5,588 bases of DNA from Lentimicrobiaceae bacterium (lineage in GTDB: Bacteria; Bacteroidota; Bacteroidia; Bacteroidales; JAGONC01): NCBI GenBank assembly GCA_030621075.1, contig JAUXII010000089.1, positions 1-5,588 of the forward strand, read 5' to 3'. Under the pieces are notes generated by a model that saw only the letters and a program-made list of their open reading frames with translations, searched no databases and was not told where the DNA came from. This document shows, piece after piece, positions 1 through 5,588 of this stretch. Position 1 is the stretch's first letter. The number at the start of each line of letters is the position of its first letter. The position numbers and the translations under genes were made by a program.

Positions 1-588
1 GGCAGATTTGCCGATATCTTAGTTGAAGTTGGGCCTGCAGAAGACGGCGTTAGAGGATTGCAGTTTATTAATGATGTTAAAGGGGGAAATATTCCAAAAG
101 AGTTTGTTCATGCTGTTGAGAAAGGATTCTCATCAGCAATAAGCAATGGAGTGTTGTTGGGATTTCCTATGTATAACCTTCGGGTTAGGTTAATTGATGG
201 ATCATATCATTCTGTTGACTCTGATGCATTATCATTTGAGATTGCAGGAAGTCTGGCTTTTAGAGAAGCCTGTAAATTAGCAGATAATGTATTGTTAGAA
301 CCCATTATGTCCCTTAACATTGTTACGCCTGGAGAGTTTTTGGGAGACGTAACAAGCGATCTGAATAAAAGAAGGGGGCATATAGAAAATGTTGTTTCCA
401 AAGCAGGTGGACAGGAGATTAGCGCTAAGGTTCCATTGGTAGAGTTATTTGGGTATGTAACAATTTTGCGAACAATTACATCGGGGAGAGCAACTCAAAG
501 CTTGGAATTTTCGCACTATGCACCGGTTCCAAAAGAACTTACAGAAGAAATTATTCTTAAAATCAAGGGATATATTCTTAGTAAATAA
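1..588 (+). CDS. fusA: Elongation factor G, C-terminal part (5' end outside window)
   Basis: This is the 3' end of the translocation GTPase that moves tRNA and mRNA through the ribosome after peptide transfer. The reading frame is open from base 1 and gives 195 residues, so the start and the GTPase domains I-III lie upstream. Domain IV is recognised by [12 protein letters not shown] at the very start, [17 protein letters not shown] (window residues 19-35) and the tip loop SYHSVDSD, whose His70 corresponds to E. coli His583, important for translocation. Domain V begins near LLEPIM (98-103) and includes GDV..DLNKRRG, ELFGYVT.LRT and SGRAT..LEFSHY. The C-terminus is a Lys-rich tail ending ILSK. 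Domain V differs from most Bacteroidota EF-Gs I recall (VTPGEF where VTPEEN/Y is usual). The GTPase domain is unseen, so I cannot say whether this is a standard EF-G or a specialised paralogue; its place before rpsJ favours the main EF-G. Confidence 0.96.
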   Translation, partial: GRFADILVEVGPAEDGVRGLQFINDVKGGNIPKEFVHAVEKGFSSAISNGVLLGFPMYNLRVRLIDGSYHSVDSDALSFEIAGSLAFREACKLADNVLLEPIMSLNIVTPGEFLGDVTSDLNKRRGHIENVVSKAGGQEISAKVPLVELFGYVTILRTITSGRATQSLEFSHYAPVPKELTEEIILKIKGYILSK

Positions 589-616
589 GAATTGTTATAA
601 CAAAAAAAAATATAAA
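589..616 (+). promoter_or_regulatory. A-rich translation initiation region that fixes the rpsJ start
   Basis: The 28-nt spacer between the fusA stop and the rpsJ GTG holds a run of nine A (602-610) followed by TATAAA directly before the start. There is no G in the last 20 bases, hence no Shine-Dalgarno sequence. A-rich sequence at this distance is the known mode of ribosome recruitment in Bacteroidota. It supports GTG at 617 as the start. The upstream in-frame ATG at 518 would put 33 non-homologous residues inside fusA. The spacer also holds a perfect 12-bp palindrome, TTGTTATAACAA (592-603). It is too short to contain the long L4-responsive leader that precedes rpsJ in enterobacteria. Confidence 0.7.
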
Positions 617-922
617 GTGAGTCAGAGGATCAGAATAAAATTAAAATCGTACGACTACAATCTGGTTGATAAATCAGCCGAAAAGATTGTTAAGACTGTT
701 AAGGTAACAGGAGCTGTTGTTAGCGGACCAATACCATTACCAACAGATAAAAGAATTTTCACGGTTAACAGGGCTACTTTTGTAAATAAAAAGGCAAGAG
801 AACAGTTCCAGTTGTGCTCATATAAAAGGTTGCTTGATATTTATAGCACGACTTCTAAAACCATTGATGCTCTTATGAAGCTGGAGCTTCCAAGTGGCGT
901 TGAGGTTGAGATTAAGGTTTAA
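617..922 (+). CDS. rpsJ: 30S ribosomal protein uS10 (NusE)
   Basis: uS10 is a small-subunit head protein, and in complex with NusB it also takes part in transcription antitermination. The product is 101 residues, within the usual 100-105. Recognisable blocks are IRIKLKSYD at the N-terminus, GPIPLPT (37-43), [17 protein letters not shown] in the ribosome-embedded loop, and [18 protein letters not shown] at the C-terminus. Val56 corresponds to the E. coli Val57 position whose changes lower tigecycline susceptibility; it has the normal residue here. The start is taken as GTG at 617 (MSQRIRIK), since homology begins exactly there and no ATG is available nearby; the frame stays open upstream only because it overlaps fusA in another frame. 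It follows fusA by 28 nt and precedes rplC by 38 nt. The start codon is the only non-ATG one in the window. Confidence 0.97.
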   Translation: MSQRIRIKLKSYDYNLVDKSAEKIVKTVKVTGAVVSGPIPLPTDKRIFTVNRATFVNKKAREQFQLCSYKRLLDIYSTTSKTIDALMKLELPSGVEVEIKV

Positions 923-960
923 TTATTTACTGATTTCAATGCTTTAAAAAATAGAATAAG

Positions 961-1590
961 ATGTCAGGACTAATTGGAAAAAAGATAGGGATGACCAGTA
1001 TTTTCGACGAAGCTGGTAAGAATATTCCTTGCACAGTGATCGAAGCTGGTCCCTGCGTTGTTACACAGGTGAAGAATATTGACACAGATGGCTATGAGGC
1101 TATTCAGCTTGCTTTTGGTGAAAAAAAGGAAAAGCATACCTCTAAAGCTCTCCTGGGGCATTTTGCCAAAGCCAGTGTAGCTCCAAAGAAAATTATGATG
1201 GAGTTTACCAGGTTTGAAGCCGAACACCAAAAGAAGTTTGGAGATGTTTTAACGGTTGATATATTTACCGAAGGAGAGTATATTGATGTTGTTGGCACTT
1301 CAAAGGGAAAAGGATTTCAGGGTGTTGTGAAACGTTATGGCTTTAAAGGGGTTGGAGATGCAACACATGGGCAGCACAACCGTATGAGAGCACCCGGTTC
1401 TATTGGTGCTTCATCCTATCCTTCTAGAGTGTTTAAAGGGATGAGAATGGCAGGTAGAATGGGTAATGAAAGAGTGAAAATGATCAACTTGCAGATTATG
1501 AAGATTATCCCAGAGAAAAATATTTTGGTTGTTAAAGGTTCAGTTCCTGGACCTAATGGCTCATATTTAATACTTGAGAGATGGAGTTAG
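961..1590 (+). CDS. rplC: 50S ribosomal protein uL3
   Basis: uL3 is an early-assembly 23S rRNA-binding protein whose long internal extension reaches towards the peptidyl transferase centre. The 209-residue length equals that of E. coli uL3. Diagnostic blocks are [10 protein letters not shown] at the N-terminus, [13 protein letters not shown] (112-125), DATHG (133-137), PGSIG (145-149) and [15 protein letters not shown] (158-172), then the C-terminal [12 protein letters not shown]. In E. coli, Gln150 in the loop after GSIG is N5-methylated by PrmB; the aligned residue here is Ser152 ([10 protein letters not shown]), so that modification cannot occur. I recall similar residues in other Bacteroidota, so this is probably lineage-typical. 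The start ATG is preceded by AT-rich sequence without a Shine-Dalgarno. The last ten bases overlap rplD, and this is the only gene in the window ending in TAG. Confidence 0.98.
   Translation: MSGLIGKKIGMTSIFDEAGKNIPCTVIEAGPCVVTQVKNIDTDGYEAIQLAFGEKKEKHTSKALLGHFAKASVAPKKIMMEFTRFEAEHQKKFGDVLTVDIFTEGEYIDVVGTSKGKGFQGVVKRYGFKGVGDATHGQHNRMRAPGSIGASSYPSRVFKGMRMAGRMGNERVKMINLQIMKIIPEKNILVVKGSVPGPNGSYLILERWS
1581..1590 (+). other. 10-nt rplC/rplD overlap, likely translational coupling site
   Basis: The rplD start ATG lies inside the last codons of rplC: ATGGAGTTAG encodes the end of uL3 (Trp-Ser-stop) in one frame and Met-Glu-Leu in another. Terminating ribosomes would be positioned to re-initiate at rplD. 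This is inferred from geometry only. The TAG stop of rplC is tied to the TTA Leu codon of rplD. Confidence 0.75.
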
Positions 1591-2210
1591 AAATTTATCA
1601 AATCAACGGGAAGAAGACATCCAGAAAAATTAAACTGGATGATTCCATATTTGGTGTTGAACCAAATGAACATGCTATTTACTTTGGTGCAAAACAGTTT
1701 ATGGCGGGCCAACGCCAGGGAACTCATAGTACCAAGGAGAGAAACGCCATCGTTGGCAGCAGAAAGAAGATTAAAAGACAGAAAGGTACTGGAACTGCTC
1801 GTATGGGCGACATCAAATCTCCTATATTAAGAGGAGGTGGAAGGGCTTTTGGACCTCATCCGCGGGATTATAGTTTTAAACTGAATAAAAAAGTTAAACG
1901 CCTGGCTCGTAAATCAGCTTTAAGCAACAAAGCGAAGGACAATAATATTATGGTTCTGGAAGACTTTAGTTTTGAAAACCCTAAGACAAAGAATTTTATT
2001 GATATTCTTAATGTTTTTGATGTTAAAGACAAAAAGGCCATGTTTGTATTTCCGGAAACGGATAGAAATGTTTTTCTCTCGTCCAGAAATATAAAAAAAG
2101 TGAAAGTAGTAAGGGCATTTGACCTTAATACTTACGATATTCTGAATCATAATAAATTGTTTCTGCTTGAAAGCTCAATCAAAGAGATTCAGAAGATGTT
2201 TGATAATTAA
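1581..2210 (+). CDS. rplD: 50S ribosomal protein uL4
   Basis: uL4 binds 23S rRNA early in assembly; its extended loop, together with uL22, lines the narrow part of the peptide exit tunnel. The product has 209 residues, normal for the family. The tunnel loop is clear: [16 protein letters not shown] (45-60), [13 protein letters not shown] (62-74), then [13 protein letters not shown] (80-92). After it come [15 protein letters not shown] and a Rossmann-like C-terminal globular part with VLEDF, F.LSSRN.KKV and LNTYDIL. In E. coli this protein also represses its own operon at transcription and translation through the S10 leader. No such leader exists before rpsJ here, so this control is probably absent or different. 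The start ATG overlaps the end of rplC by ten bases; [17 protein letters not shown] aligns with the usual N-terminus, so no later start is needed. A Shine-Dalgarno-like AGGAGG sits inside the gene at 1832-1837. Confidence 0.98.
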   Translation: MELEIYQINGKKTSRKIKLDDSIFGVEPNEHAIYFGAKQFMAGQRQGTHSTKERNAIVGSRKKIKRQKGTGTARMGDIKSPILRGGGRAFGPHPRDYSFKLNKKVKRLARKSALSNKAKDNNIMVLEDFSFENPKTKNFIDILNVFDVKDKKAMFVFPETDRNVFLSSRNIKKVKVVRAFDLNTYDILNHNKLFLLESSIKEIQKMFDN

Positions 2211-2247
2211 TGTGCTGAGAAATACTGAACTTTAAACAGAATATACA

Positions 2248-2538
2248 ATGGAGATCATATTAAAACCGGTAATAACTGAAAAAATGACCGGGAAGGGTGA
2301 CCAACTGAACCAGTACGGATTCATTGTTCATAAGAAGGCCAATAAGTTGCAGATTAAACATGCCGTTGAAGATATTTATGGTGTCGAGGTTGTAACTGTG
2401 AACACAATGAATTATTCTGGTAAGGAAAAATCTCGTTTTACCAAATCGGGAGTTATTTCCGGCAGGACAAAATCGTATAAAAAAGCTATCGTTACGTTAG
2501 CTGAAGGAGAAATTATTGATTTTTACAGCAATATTTAA
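2248..2538 (+). CDS. rplW: 50S ribosomal protein uL23
   Basis: uL23 lies at the exit of the peptide tunnel and is the docking point for trigger factor and the signal recognition particle. The product is 96 residues, typical for bacteria. The N-terminal block ILKPVITEKM contains Glu11, matching the E. coli Glu18 that contacts trigger factor. Next come Y.F.VHKKANK.QIK.AVE..YGV.V..VNTMN, a basic loop (KEKSRFTKSGVISGRTKSYKKA) and a final strand ending in ITLAEG-like VTLAEGEIIDFY. It follows rplD after 37 nt and lies only 5 nt before rplB, which suggests coupled translation with rplB. The start ATG has an A/T-rich upstream region (ACAGAATATACA) and no Shine-Dalgarno. Confidence 0.97.
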   Translation: MEIILKPVITEKMTGKGDQLNQYGFIVHKKANKLQIKHAVEDIYGVEVVTVNTMNYSGKEKSRFTKSGVISGRTKSYKKAIVTLAEGEIIDFYSNI

Positions 2539-2543
2539 GATAA

Positions 2544-3365
2544 ATGGCTTTAAAGAAATTCAAACCAACAACGTCTAGTCAGCGTTTTAAAGTAATTAGC
2601 GCTTTTGAAGAAATTACTTCTTCTACACCAGAAAAGAAATTATTATCTTCAAAGAAAAGGACTGGTGGAAGAAACAATTCGGGGAAAATGACGATGAGAT
2701 ACCTTGGTGGCGGACATAAGAAACGCTTCAGGGTAATTGACTTTAAACGTGAGAAGGAGGGTGTTCCCGCAACGGTGCAGTCGATTGAATATGACCCAAA
2801 CAGATCAGCACGTATTGCATTGTTGTTTTATGCTGATGGTGAGAAACGTTACATTGTTGCCCCACACGGTATTAAGGTTGGCCAGGAGGTGATTTCCGGA
2901 AAAGGTGTTTCACCTGATATTGGTAATTCATTGTATCTGAGTGAAATACCATTTGGTACTATTGTACATAACGTGGAACTCAGGCCTGGACAGGGTGCTA
3001 AGATGGCGAGAAGCGCAGGATCATATGCACAGCTGATGACAAGGGATGGGAAGTTTGCAATTCTCAAATTACCCTCAGGCGAAACAAGAATGATTCTTCA
3101 AACATGTAAAGCAACAGTTGGAATGGTATCAAATATTGATCATAGCCTTGAAGTGTCAGGAAAAGCAGGCAGGAGCAGATGGCTGGGACGCAGGCCGCGG
3201 ACAAGGGGCGTAGCAATGAACCCTGTTGATCACCCTATGGGTGGTGGTGAAGGGCGTGCTTCTGGTGGTCACCCCAGGTCCCGTAAAGGGCTTCCGGCTA
3301 AAGGATTCCGGACCAGGCCAAAGAAAAAAGCTTCGAATAAATATATTATTGATAGAAGGAAGTAA
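2544..3365 (+). CDS. rplB: 50S ribosomal protein uL2
   Basis: uL2 is one of the most conserved ribosomal proteins. It binds 23S rRNA near the peptidyl transferase centre and is needed for subunit joining. It has 273 residues, the same as E. coli. The OB-fold part shows SGGRN-like [26 protein letters not shown] (40-69) and [13 protein letters not shown] (82-94). The SH3-like part shows [21 protein letters not shown]. The C-terminal part shows [18 protein letters not shown]. His230 corresponds to the E. coli His229 implicated in peptidyl transfer and is present; the next His of the usual VDHPHGGGEG is Met232, as I recall from other Bacteroidota. It starts 5 nt after rplW. Two Shine-Dalgarno-like cores lie inside the gene, one of them nine bases long (see 2884-2892). 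Confidence 0.98.
   Translation: MALKKFKPTTSSQRFKVISAFEEITSSTPEKKLLSSKKRTGGRNNSGKMTMRYLGGGHKKRFRVIDFKREKEGVPATVQSIEYDPNRSARIALLFYADGEKRYIVAPHGIKVGQEVISGKGVSPDIGNSLYLSEIPFGTIVHNVELRPGQGAKMARSAGSYAQLMTRDGKFAILKLPSGETRMILQTCKATVGMVSNIDHSLEVSGKAGRSRWLGRRPRTRGVAMNPVDHPMGGGEGRASGGHPRSRKGLPAKGFRTRPKKKASNKYIIDRRK
2884..2892 (+). other. Internal 9-nt perfect complement to the 16S rRNA anti-Shine-Dalgarno
   Basis: AGGAGGTGA inside rplB (codons for Gln-Glu-Val-Ile) is fully complementary to the canonical bacterial 16S 3' end TCACCTCCT. It is not followed by a start codon at useful spacing. It is a chance or tolerated coding motif rather than a ribosome binding site, and contrasts with the absence of such motifs before the real starts. 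Confidence 0.6.
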
Positions 3366-3386
3366 TCATATTAAATACGTAATATT

Positions 3387-3653
3387 ATGAGTCGTTCACT
3401 GAAAAAAGGCCCTTATATACATTTTAAAATTGAAAAGAAGGTTCTTGAAGCTGCAAAATCAAAGAAGAAAACAGTTATAAAAACATGGTCAAGGAGCTCA
3501 ACGATCTCTCCTGATTTTGTTGGCCAGACAATTGCTATCCATAATGGCAATAAGTTTATTCCTGTTTATATTACTGAAAATATGGTTGGTCATAAGTTGG
3601 GTGAGTTTTCACCAACCAGGATTTTTAGAGGACATGCTGGAAGTAGAAGGTAA
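3387..3653 (+). CDS. rpsS: 30S ribosomal protein uS19
   Basis: uS19 is a protein of the 30S head that pairs with uS13, contacts the A-site tRNA and takes part in the bridge to the large subunit. The product is 88 residues (family usually 87-93). The N-terminus [11 protein letters not shown] and the family signature [18 protein letters not shown] (37-54), [22 protein letters not shown] (57-78) followed by FRGHAG are intact. It lies 21 nt after rplB and 23 nt before rplV. The spacer before it carries a weak all-AU inverted repeat (ATATTA at 3368-3373, TAATAT at 3380-3385) ending one base before the start codon. The start is the only ATG compatible with the conserved N-terminus. Confidence 0.98.
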   Translation: MSRSLKKGPYIHFKIEKKVLEAAKSKKKTVIKTWSRSSTISPDFVGQTIAIHNGNKFIPVYITENMVGHKLGEFSPTRIFRGHAGSRR

Positions 3654-3676
3654 AAAATAAAGAAATCGTATAAATA

Positions 3677-4087
3677 ATGGGTGCTAGAAAACGTATTAAA
3701 GCGGAAAAGCTAAAAAAAGACAGAAAGCAACTGTATGTGGCAAGGCTTAACAATTGTCCTACATCGCCTAGAAAAATGAGATTGGTTGCCGATATAATCA
3801 GAGGTGCAGATGTGGAATCTGCGTTGAATATGCTGAAGAGTTCTCCAAAAGAAGCTTCTGGTCGTCTGCATAAACTGCTGTTGTCGGCTATTGCCAACTG
3901 GCAGAATAAAAATGAAGGAGTCCGAATTGAAGATAGTCACTTGTTTGTGAAAGAAATTAGTGTGGATAGTGCAAGAATGTTGAAGAGGATTCGCCCTGCA
4001 CCGCAAGGACGTGCACATAGGATCAGAAAACGTTCTAACCATGTGACCCTGATAATCGGAAACAAGGAAGTTTCAGTTATTGAATAA
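3677..4087 (+). CDS. rplV: 50S ribosomal protein uL22
   Basis: uL22 binds all domains of 23S rRNA, and its long beta-hairpin reaches into the peptide tunnel opposite uL4. The product is 136 residues, longer than the 110 of E. coli. The extra length is mainly a Lys/Arg-rich N-terminus ([18 protein letters not shown]) before the conserved core [14 protein letters not shown] (30-43), plus a few residues around NWQNKNEG. Core helices (A..ML..SPK.AS..L.KLL.SAIAN) are followed by the tunnel hairpin, about residues 97-118: [21 protein letters not shown], then NHVTLIIG. No deletions or insertions of the macrolide-resistance kind are evident in the hairpin. The N-terminal extension is, to my recollection, usual for Bacteroidota. 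It lies 23 nt after rpsS; the region before the start reads ATCGTATAAATA. Confidence 0.97.
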   Translation: MGARKRIKAEKLKKDRKQLYVARLNNCPTSPRKMRLVADIIRGADVESALNMLKSSPKEASGRLHKLLLSAIANWQNKNEGVRIEDSHLFVKEISVDSARMLKRIRPAPQGRAHRIRKRSNHVTLIIGNKEVSVIE

Positions 4088-4125
4088 GAAATAGTAGCAT
4101 TTATAAACAAATTAATAAATAATTA

Positions 4126-4851
4126 ATGGGACAAAAAGCAAATCCAATAGGTAACAGGTTAGGGATTATCAGAGGATGGGATTCCAACTGGTATGGAGGT
4201 AAGAACTTTGTTTCAAAGCTTGTCGAAGATAAGAAGATAAGAACATACCTTAATGCCAGATTGTCAAAAGCTGGTATCTCACGTATTGTTATCGAACGTA
4301 CCCTCAAGCTTGTTACTGTTACTATAAATACGGCCCGGCCAGGTATCATTATTGGAAAAGGGGGGCAGGAAGTTGATAAGCTGAAGGAGGAGATGAAGAA
4401 ACTTACAAATAAGGAAGTTCAAATCAATATTTCCGAGATCAAAAGACCCGAATTGGATGCTATTATTGTGGCCGGCACCATTTCTAAACAAATTGAAGGT
4501 CGGATCTCTTATCGACGCGCCATCAAAACTGCCATTGCATCAACTATGAGAGTTGGGGCAGATGGTATCAAGGTTCAAATATCTGGTAGATTGGGTGGAG
4601 CGGAAATGGCTAGAAGTGAACAATACAAAGATGGCCGTATTCCTTTGCATACGTTAAGATCTGATATTGATTATGTAGCTACCGAAGCACACACTACATA
4701 TGGCCGCATTGGTGTAAAAGTCTGGATTTGTAAAGGAGAAATTTTTGGAAAACGTGACTTAACCTCTCCCGGAATATCTCAGAAAGCTAAGCAATCAGGT
4801 GGCAGAGGAAAAGGTAGACCAAGGCCAAGACCAAGACAGGATGGTAGATAA
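4126..4851 (+). CDS. rpsC: 30S ribosomal protein uS3
   Basis: uS3 sits at the mRNA entry side of the 30S head, where it helps unwind mRNA. The product is 241 residues. The N-terminus [20 protein letters not shown] is typical. The type II KH domain carries the GXXG loop GKGG (77-80) within [16 protein letters not shown]. The C-terminal domain shows [11 protein letters not shown] (127-137); Arg130, Arg131 and Lys134 match the E. coli Arg131, Arg132 and Lys135 needed for mRNA helicase activity. Then come [32 protein letters not shown] and [15 protein letters not shown]. The tail is Lys/Arg/Gly-rich and ends in three Arg-Pro pairs encoded by tandem CCAAGG/CCAAGA hexamers (4819-4836). It follows rplV by 38 nt. 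The 5' flank is very AT-rich (TTAATAAATAATTA). An internal AAGGAGG lies two bases before Met90. Confidence 0.98.
   Translation: MGQKANPIGNRLGIIRGWDSNWYGGKNFVSKLVEDKKIRTYLNARLSKAGISRIVIERTLKLVTVTINTARPGIIIGKGGQEVDKLKEEMKKLTNKEVQINISEIKRPELDAIIVAGTISKQIEGRISYRRAIKTAIASTMRVGADGIKVQISGRLGGAEMARSEQYKDGRIPLHTLRSDIDYVATEAHTTYGRIGVKVWICKGEIFGKRDLTSPGISQKAKQSGGRGKGRPRPRPRQDGR
4819..4836 (+). repeat. Three tandem CCAAGR hexamers encoding (Pro-Arg)3 in the uS3 tail
   Basis: CCAAGG, CCAAGA and CCAAGA stand in tandem and encode alternating Pro and Arg at residues 232-237 of uS3, just before the C-terminus. Such short coding repeats can gain or lose units by slippage. The tail is the variable part of uS3, so copy-number changes would be tolerated. 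This is a minor feature. Confidence 0.7.
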
Positions 4852-4889
4852 CCAAGCAAAAGTGTAATCAATTAATAACTGACATTACA

Positions 4890-5318
4890 ATGTTACAACC
4901 TAAAAAGACAAAATACAGGAAGCAGCAAAAAGGCAAGATGAAAGGCAACTCGCAAAGAGGAAACCAGATCGCGTTTGGTTCATTTGCCATCAAAGCATTG
5001 GAAACAACCTGGCTTACAGGGCGACAAATAGAGGCTGCGCGGCAGGCTGTTACACGTTATATGAAACGTGAAGGTCAAATATGGATCCGTGTCTTCCCCG
5101 ATAAACCTATTACCAAGAAGCCTGCTGAAGTGCGAATGGGAAAAGGGAAAGGTGCTCCGGAAATGTTTGTTGCAAGGGTAACTCCAGGAAGAATTATATT
5201 TGAGGCTGAAGGCGTTCCATTATCAATTGCGAAAGAAGCTTTACGCCTGGCTGCTCAGAAGCTTCCGATAACAACTAAATTTATTGTTAGAAGTGATTAC
5301 GTAGAAGAATCAAACTAA
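4890..5318 (+). CDS. rplP: 50S ribosomal protein uL16
   Basis: uL16 is a late-assembly protein of the large subunit that organises the A-site and P-site tRNA elbow region. The product is 142 residues (E. coli 136). Hallmarks are [15 protein letters not shown] at the N-terminus, [10 protein letters not shown] (29-38), [16 protein letters not shown] (45-60), [15 protein letters not shown] (64-78) and VRMGKGKG (81-88). Arg82 matches the E. coli Arg81 that is hydroxylated by a 2-oxoglutarate oxygenase; whether this host has that enzyme cannot be seen here. The C-terminus has [19 protein letters not shown]. It lies 38 nt after rpsC and 6 nt before rpmC. The start has no Shine-Dalgarno; the bases before it are TAATAACTGACATTACA. 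Confidence 0.98.
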   Translation: MLQPKKTKYRKQQKGKMKGNSQRGNQIAFGSFAIKALETTWLTGRQIEAARQAVTRYMKREGQIWIRVFPDKPITKKPAEVRMGKGKGAPEMFVARVTPGRIIFEAEGVPLSIAKEALRLAAQKLPITTKFIVRSDYVEESN

Positions 5319-5324
5319 ATTGAA

Positions 5325-5543
5325 ATGGAACAAACGGTAATTATAGAATTAACTACTCCGGAATTAATTGAAAGACTGGAAGAAGAACGGAAGCAGCTTA
5401 CCAAGCTTAAGCTTAATCATGCTGTTTCTCCTTTGGAGAATCCTAATAAAATTAAATCTTTCAGGAGAACCATTGCACGTCTGAAAACAGAACTTAGGAA
5501 AAGAGTCCAGGGAGAAGAGGTAACTATTAAAGAACAGAATTAA
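5325..5543 (+). CDS. rpmC: 50S ribosomal protein uL29
   Basis: uL29 is a small two-helix hairpin protein next to uL23 at the tunnel exit. The product is 72 residues, slightly longer than the 63 of E. coli. The first helix carries ELTTPELIERLEEERKQL. The turn is NHAVSPLENPNKIK (31-44), in which SPLENP is the form I recall from Bacteroidota. The second helix has the conserved RRTIARLKTELRKR (47-60). A ten-residue acidic C-terminal tail (GEEVTIKEQN) follows. The ATG lies 6 nt after the rplP stop, with ATTGAA between them, so translation is likely coupled to rplP. Its position between rplP and rpsQ is canonical. Confidence 0.96.
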   Translation: MEQTVIIELTTPELIERLEEERKQLTKLKLNHAVSPLENPNKIKSFRRTIARLKTELRKRVQGEEVTIKEQN

Positions 5544-5556
5544 TTATTCACTCAAC

Positions 5557-5588
5557 ATGGAAAGAAGATTAAGAAAAGAACGTATAGG
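5557..5588 (+). CDS. rpsQ: 30S ribosomal protein uS17, first ten codons (3' end outside window)
   Basis: An ATG 13 nt after rpmC opens a frame reading MERRLRKERI, followed by the first two bases of a Gly codon at the window edge. Bacteroidota uS17 proteins start with a near-identical MERNLRKERxG, and rpsQ is the expected gene after rpmC in the S10 operon. uS17 is a primary 16S rRNA-binding protein of the 30S body. The call rests on this short N-terminus and on gene order. The spacer before the start is TTATTCACTCAAC, without a Shine-Dalgarno. Confidence 0.88.
   Translation, partial: MERRLRKERI

Noticed and set aside
518..616. Extended rpsJ frame starting at ATG 518
   Set aside because: The extra 33 residues overlap fusA in another frame, are low-complexity Lys/Asn-rich and have no counterpart in uS10, whose conserved N-terminus begins at GTG 617.
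923..960. Possible terminator or promoter in the rpsJ-rplC spacer
   Set aside because: There is no GC-rich stem with a T-run and no promoter-like pair of boxes. It is simply AT-rich leader sequence for rplC.
1639..1830. Plus-strand frame inside rplD and several minus-strand frames opposite rplC, rplB, rplV and rpsC
   Set aside because: They lie wholly within highly conserved ribosomal-protein genes, their translations resemble no family I know, and their openness is explained by codon use of the real genes.
3368..3385. Inverted repeat ATATTA/TAATAT with a 6-nt loop before rpsS
   Set aside because: It consists only of A-U pairs, six in all, in a spacer that is already AT-rich. A chance match is likely and it would be unstable as a hairpin or terminator.
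5195..5202. TATATTTG within rplP, matching the Bacteroidota -7 promoter pattern TAnnTTTG
   Set aside because: The nearest upstream TTG is at 5170-5172, 22 nt away rather than about 19-20, and the site lies inside a gene. It is probably coincidental.

Overview
The window is an uninterrupted stretch of a ribosomal-protein operon, all on the + strand, in a low-to-moderate GC bacterium that is very probably a member of the Bacteroidota (order Bacteroidales is my best guess). Three things point there. The 3' end of the elongation factor G gene runs straight into rpsJ with no tuf gene between. Protein variants such as SPLENP in uL29 and HPMGGGEGR in uL2 are what I recall from that phylum. None of the ten complete or 5'-complete genes has a Shine-Dalgarno sequence before its start; all are preceded by A/T-rich sequence instead.

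Layout from left to right: the 3' third of fusA (EF-G domains IV and V), then rpsJ (uS10), rplC (uL3), rplD (uL4), rplW (uL23), rplB (uL2), rpsS (uS19), rplV (uL22), rpsC (uS3), rplP (uL16), rpmC (uL29), and the first ten codons of rpsQ (uS17), cut by the window end. This is the canonical S10-operon order. Spacers run from a 10-nt overlap (rplC/rplD) to 38 nt, so there is no room for other genes, and no convincing promoter, terminator or RNA gene was seen. Transcription presumably enters from upstream of fusA and continues past the window.

The products act together. Most are primary or early rRNA-binding proteins. uL3, uL4, uL22 and uL2 shape the peptidyl transferase region and the exit tunnel. 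uL23 and uL29 form the tunnel exit rim where trigger factor and SRP dock. uS3, uS10 and uS19 build the head of the small subunit, and uL16 sits near the A and P sites. EF-G drives translocation on the finished ribosome. Key functional residues are intact throughout.

I found no new biological system here; this is core housekeeping DNA. The observations worth a second look concern translation initiation (no SD before genes but strong SD-like cores inside them, a GTG start for rpsJ after an A9 tract, and the rplC/rplD overlap), the absence of an S10 leader, and small lineage-type differences in the EF-G C-terminus and in uL3.
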